Part shown: positions 59,189 to 64,000 of the stretch, one piece after another
Position numbering within the stretch: the stretch's first letter is position 1
Layout: each line of letters opens with the position of its first letter
NCBI GenBank assembly: GCA_026119855.1
Contig: JAOWBW010000598.1
Span: 682,001 to 746,000 of the forward strand
DNA length: 64,000 nucleotides
Direction of reading: 5' to 3'
Source: Campanula takesimana
Taxonomy: Eukaryota; Streptophyta; Magnoliopsida; Asterales; Campanulaceae
The notes under the pieces: model-generated
What the model was told of the DNA's origin: nothing
The model's input: only the letters and a program-made list of their open reading frames with translations
Databases searched by the model: none
Program-made: the position numbers and the translations under genes

Positions 59189-60014
59189 CCGTCTCTTCTA
59201 TGAGACGGGTTTTTTTACGCACTCGACCCGACCCGTTGAACCAGATCCATGACCCATGGGGCATAACCTGCCACGTGGCAACCACCCATTGACCAAAAAA
59301 AAAATTGCTTTTTTTTAGTTTTTTATATTTTTTTCCCGGCTTTTCCGTCGTTTACCAAAAGTAATAGTTACAATAACTCAATGTAATGACTGTATACATA
59401 TAAAATAACATTGTTCATAAGTAAACGTAACACCTGTTTTACAAAAACAAAAGCTCGTTTTACCCATTTTTTCAAATGTAATACTAACTATAATTACGTG
59501 TAACTCAAACAATATCTAAATGTAATTATCATTAATACTGAAATGTAATAGTGCTTTTGCAAAAATGTAAAATATTGTGTATTTTGATTTAATTTTTTGA
59601 AAGAAAGTAACATTTGAAAAGTAACACTCATATACATGAATGTAATTGTTTGTACAAGTAAATGTAATACTTTAATAAAAGAAATTATAACATATTTCTA
59701 TAGATAATGTAATATTTTTACATGTAATACTAATCAAGTGTTTTTAGCTCTAAAAATGTAAATGGTTGAATTATTACTTTTTCTATACATATGTGTTACA
59801 ATTATGTATAAGTAACACGTTCGTTACATTTTAGTTGTAATAAGTATTACTTTTGGCAAACGAAGAAAACATTAAAAAAAATGTTATTTTTCTGTATATA
59901 TGTATTACTTTTATGTATACAAACTGTTACATATAAGTAACACGTTTGTTACATTTAGTTATAGTAACTATTACTTTTACAAACCGAAAAAAATAATAAT
60001 AATAATAATAATAA

Positions 60015-60053
<39 letters not shown>

Positions 60054-60114
60054 GACCTGTGGGTCATGGATCCGGGTCATGGGTCAAAAATGACCCGTCT
60101 CTACTATGAGACGG
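59189..60114. mobile_element. Foldback element with palindromic termini, about 926 bp
   Basis: Each end is itself a hairpin, CCGTCTC...GAGACGG (59189-59208 and 60095-60114). This is followed inward by inverted GGATCCATGACCCA-like sequence. The interior carries many ATGTAATA/TGTTACATT words and ends in (AAT)n and (AT)n. No gene. Confidence 0.7.
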
Positions 60115-60547
60115 ATCATGATGTTTTCATACAAGTTTTTGTCCTCAGGAGATGGCTAGCATGAACAAATGAGCAAAATTCGGTATAAAGGGGACGGATC
60201 CCTTTTATAAGGTCCGTTAGAGTTCCATCTTTATTTTCTAGTAGGTTGGTTAGTTCTCTTACATGGTATCAGAGATACAGCTTTGCCATGGAAGATGAGT
60301 CAGTAGCTACAAAAAAAAAATCCCCTAACACCCATTCATTACAATATGGACCAGAGTCTCTTCTCAAACCCTTTACCACCTCTGTATTCCAATAATATCA
60401 AATCCCAGGCTTGTCAACTATGCCACCAAATTGGTCATCTAGCCCCGTCTTGCATCAAATCCCAGGCTTGTCAACTAAGATCTTAAACATGGTATCAGAG
60501 ATACAAGTTTTTTTTTTTTTTTTATGGTTCTCGTTTCATCAACTTAC
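60115..60547 (+). pseudogene. Copia remnant: PBS and gag fragments
   Basis: TGGTATCAGAGATAC at 60263 (PBS-like) is followed by ATG at 60290 (MEDESVATKKKSPNTHSL), as in copia gag starts. A zinc-knuckle sequence CQLCHQIGHLAPSC lies at 60415-60457, so most of gag is deleted. ATCCCAGGCTTGTCAACTA is repeated at 60403 and 60461. A second PBS-like TGGTATCAGAGATAC lies at 60491. Its own LTR is not delimited. Confidence 0.6.
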
Positions 60548-60920
60548 TGTAGGGGATTTGGGGGTGGGAGGGGGTCTACCACCCATATAGCCTGTACTAG
60601 CAGGCCTAACATGCAATAACTAAGATCTTAAACATGTCTACTTTCTATTAACAACCTATTTAATTTCACATATAATTTATCTTCTCTACAAAAACACACA
60701 ATCTCTGGTCTTGGTCGGGTTGTAGGATCGCCCCTCCTGGCTCAACTAGGCACCCGACCCTCTTTTTGACACTCTTTGTGACTCTTTCTTATGTATCACA
60801 GCATTCCCTCCACGCACGCATAATGTGGTGGCTATCAAATGTTTTATGTTCCAAATCCAAAACCTAAACCAAAGCCAAATAACTACACTAGGACGGGAGA
60901 GTATAACTCCTTATTAAATA

Positions 60921-61100
60921 CTCCCTCCGTCCCAAAATGATCTTCTCATTTGCCATTTCTCATTGTCCCAAAAAGTTCTTCACGTTTCTACAATTTAGGT
61001 TTAAAATTGCATAAACTAAACATGACTAATGAAGCAAGTGTGCATATCCTTAATAAAGTTTGAATAATCAAACGCGAAGATCATTTTGGGACGGAGGGAG
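60921..61100. mobile_element. Stowaway-like MITE, 180 bp
   Basis: CTCCCTCCGTCCCAAAATGA and the complement of GATCATTTTGGGACGGAGGGAG, with TA on both sides. Confidence 0.9.
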
Positions 61101-61194
61101 TAAAAATAAAGAAACAAATTCATTTTTCTCCAAGGATTGTTATACCACGTGACAAGGGAATTGGGCCTTATGCCAAAAACACGAGCTATCACTC

Positions 61195-61878
61195 TCATAG
61201 TTATTAAAAGCCCAAGGCGCACCAAGGCACAAAAGTTGTGCCCGGAGCCTAAGCGCAAGGCGGGCGCGCGCGCCTGAGCGACGAAGCCCGCAAAAATGCC
61301 TTAAAATACTATAACTATAATATAATATACATACAACACCAAGATAAACAATAAATCAAATGCAAGTAATCAAACACACGTTATAAGTCATAAAAGAAAC
61401 AAGCATGAATAGATGTTCAAACAAGCATAAAGAGAAGTTCAAACAGAAGGACTCTAAGTCTAACTCCTATAAAATGATAAGCAGTTGGTGGTCATCCTAA
61501 GATCCCTTCATCCTTCCCAATCCTCATCTTCATACACATCATCTTCTTCCACATACGCCTTGTCTGCTGCGTCTTCAAATTTGTCCTCGTTCTAAATCTT
61601 CATGTTCCTCTTACTCGCCGGAGGTCGCCGGAGTTCTTCCCAGGTCGCCGAGGTTGTCGGTGTTAGTTTGAAGGAGTTCTAGTGATCGCTACTCTTATAC
61701 AGAGATATGGTGCGTGTACGTGAGGAAGTCATGGGAGAGGAAGAGTATTAGTCGCGTATTAGGTTTAATTACGATCTAATTGCCGCTCAATTGCGGAGCC
61801 CGAAGCCTAGGCGTACCCCAGGATCCAACGTTGCACCTCTCTGCGCCCTGGGCTTAGGCACGCTTTTAATAACTATGG
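61195..61878. mobile_element. TIR element with GGCGCACC-type subtermini, 684 bp
   Basis: TCATAGTTATTAAAAGCCCA at the left and the complement CCATAGTTATTAAAAGCGTG at the right. A possible TSD TCACTC lies on both sides (61189-61194, 61879-61884). GC-rich subterminal words (AAGGCGCACC, GGGCGCAGAG) are present. No transposase. Confidence 0.65.
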
Positions 61879-62013
61879 TCACTCCACTTTTCGCACTAAA
61901 CAAGTCCTCCTTTCCACTGACTTCCTTGTTTGTTCTTCCCCTATTCTTTATTTCGACTCCTCCGTTCGCGGTTTTGACTCCTTTTTCCGTGGTTTTGACT
62001 CCACAACCCAACA

Positions 62014-63194
62014 ATCTCCCACTTGGAGTCATGATCCATTGTTGTGACTGACTCATCAAACTCCCAACAAAGAATGACCCACCACATATTGTAATTTTGG
62101 CAGTCTCCTTCTCTCCACGCTCAAGTAATAAGGCGAGTTGATGGCGAGCGTTACATCAATCTCTCCATGTCAGATTTTCCATGCCTCGAATCAACAACTC
62201 CAATGATTCTTTATGCATATCCGACTTGGCCTTCTCTCTCTAAATCCACTTTCCTCGCAATGCTTCTCCTTGAAACATGGCTATTCCTTGTTTCTTGCAT
62301 CGACTACAAGTGGTTCTCCCGCGCTCTCTTATTAGGTCCATATGACTTTTTCTCCTTGTTGGCTAATCGTGAGTAGTCACGTCTCCCCCTAACATGTTTT
62401 TTAGCAATGGACCTCCTTCATGCAAATGGCCCCTTTGCTAGCCAGTAGCTTCCGCTTTTGATGTTGTTGCATGTAGTGTACAACATTTTATCGTTTCTCC
62501 AAGAGCTACTACTATTACTTGTCTCCATTTGTTTTGCGAGAAATCCTCCTCTTCTCACGTGGTCAAACTAGCTTATACCACTTTCTCACACGCAATTGCA
62601 AAACAGTTCTCTCTATGTCCTGACTCGCACGTCTCCCTTCCTTGCAACTATTCACCGGTTAATGCCTCCGGAATTGTCTGGAGCACTTGAATCTAACACA
62701 CATGAATCTCTGACTGCTATCCAATAAGGATTAATGCATCCGCGACAAGCTTTGCTATGTGTGTCAATCTTTTGCATCGCCATTTTCCTTCGCAAGTGCC
62801 TGATGCTTCTTTCATCTTCTTTCATATCTTCTAATGTAGTGTCGCCCAAATTCGTACTCCATGAATTTCACTCCCAGGGATCACTCTCCATACCATGTTG
62901 ACCATCCCACAATCCCAAGAACACATGTGATCCATCTAGATCTCTACATCTCTTAATCCCGCCTGGATCTCTGCAAATATTATTTTGGATTTGTGTCGTG
63001 ATTATGACTGAATTTATGCATTTATCCTGAACTCTTGCAATCTTGAACCATCTGAACCCGCGCAACTCTGACCCCACATAAATCTATGCAATCTAAACCA
63101 TTTGGATTATGCAATCGTCATCCCTGATTTCTGCAACCTATTTTCAACAAAATCTGGCAGCCCTTGGATCTCCCGCTGGAGCTCTGATACTAGC
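62014..63194 (-). other. Non-coding interior of an LTR-type element
   Basis: Bounded by a polypurine tract (left) and by GCTCTGATACTA at 63181-63192, the complement of a TAGTATCAGAGC priming site (right). About 1.2 kb without gag or pol, so the element is non-autonomous. Confidence 0.5.
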
Positions 63195-64000
63195 TGTTGG
63201 GGATTTGAGGGGCTCTCGCACCCACCTAGTCTATACTAGCAGCTTAACATAGGGAGAATCAATCACGCAGATAATATGAAAGAAATAACACAGATTCCCA
63301 CATAACCATAATAGTAATATATATAGTGTTCCAAGAGTCCGTGTAAGCGTTAGTATGTATTAGTGCATAGTCTGATTCACTGCACCCTAGGAATACAAGC
63401 CCATTATTTTACAAAATTTTGCATGTGGGTGTCATATACATGTTCCTGATTCATTTCTCCTAGACTTTTACATCATTAAAATTACTTAAAGGAACATAAA
63501 GGGGAAATGAAAACGAGGACAGAGAAATACTGGGCATCAAGATAACACTTGATAGAAATTGTTCCTCCATCCAAATTGTTAAGATTGGGAGCATCTACTT
63601 TTACTAATGATTGTAAACACACAAGGGTGGTATTTCTTCTATTTTTTTTTTTTTTTTCCTGAATTTTAAAAGGGGAGCAAAATACCTTATTTCAGCTTCT
63701 ACTCCCTCCCCCCCATCCCCCACCCCCCCCCCCCAAAAAAAAAAAAAAAAAAAAAACTTATTCTTGGCGTTTTGAATCATGTTTGCAGGTTGATATAAAT
63801 ATCAATGAGATAATTGCATAAAAACCCTTGTACAAGTTTTTCCGTTGCAATTTAAACCTCCAACGTAAATAAATTGCATAAAAAACCTTGTGCATAAATT
63901 CTTGTTGCAATTCAAACCTTCTTCCAGTTAGCTAGTTAAATATAGTTTCAAAAAATTCACTTTCACCCCTATAACTTATCAAATTTATATATTGTTTTAA
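63195..64000 (-). repeat. 5' LTR-like region running off the window
   Basis: Starts (plus) TGTTGGGGATTTGAGG next to the priming site. Contains poly-T, poly-C and poly-A runs at 63640-63757. AAATTGCATAAAAACC.TTGT is repeated at 63812 and 63870. The outer end is not in the window. Confidence 0.45.

Larger units (their letters stand above)
60548..62013 (-). repeat. LTR-like region with two nested elements
   Basis: On the minus strand it begins TGTTGGGTTGTGG after a polypurine tract (CTCCAAGTGGGAGAT, complement of 62014-62028) and ends in a segment like the LTR end at 63195 (GGGGATTTG...CTAGCAGG). It contains a MITE and a foldback. LTR identity beyond the ends is weak. Confidence 0.4.

Overview
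The window is plant nuclear DNA. It shows intron-split genes with GT-AG boundaries, plant-type LTR retrotransposons with an initiator-Met PBS (TGGTATCAGAGC), MULE, hAT, Helitron and Stowaway-like elements, and strongly AT-rich spacers. The two ordinary host genes (a CCT-motif transcriptional regulator and a secreted GH18 chitinase-like protein) and the repeat families suggest a eudicot, possibly an asterid such as Lamiales. The lineage is a guess. No bacterial, organellar or rRNA signal was seen.

Layout. 1-844 (-): 5' two exons of a CCT-motif gene running off the left edge. 3045-3912: two Stowaway-like MITEs. 3954 to at least 10083 (-): a Helitron with a textbook 3' hairpin and CTAG end. It carries an intact seven-exon RPA70-like gene (414 aa) and a three-exon gene that joins a short unknown N-terminus to the C-terminal helicase motifs of a Helitron Rep/Hel protein. 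A 0.87-kb tandem duplication lies between them. 10.1-14.1 kb: foldback elements, including a perfect 33-bp hairpin. 14.2-20.6 kb (-): a truncated Ty3/gypsy element whose gag is split by a solo LTR and whose protease is split by a GC-rich hAT MITE. 20.7-29.3 kb: a second LTR, a LINE-like tail, a 5'-truncated Ty1/copia on the minus strand, and two hAT-type elements.

29323-47524 is one MULE (9-bp TSD TATTAAGAA, TIRs near 190 bp) that accounts for 18.2 kb only because it has been invaded twice. An 8.5-kb Ty1/copia with both LTRs and TSD AAAAC sits inside exon 1 of a GRF-zinc-finger/membrane gene. A 4.1-kb solo LTR with TSD TTCAT sits inside the transposase gene. Without the insertions the MULE is about 5.6 kb, with a mudrA-type gene (-) and a GRF gene (+) converging.

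47714-48884 (-) is an apparently intact GH18 gene whose stop codon lies only about 180 bp from the MULE's target-site duplication. A MITE lies in its single intron. 49079-52026 is a 2.9-kb non-autonomous hAT (TSD CACATATT) set inside another foldback element. 52173-53077 is a non-autonomous MULE (TSD ATAATTATA). 54803-55750 is a non-autonomous Helitron. The rest (56-64 kb) is short LTR elements, tandem repeats and foldbacks.

Because many elements have target-site duplications, insertion order can be read directly. The two LTRs of the 8.5-kb copia differ mostly by single-base homopolymer indels, which suggests that part of the frameshifting in this window is sequence-consensus error rather than decay. 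I found no clearly new biochemical system. The best candidates for unusual biology are the helicase-tail fusion gene with its RPA partner, and the MULE-borne GRF/membrane gene.
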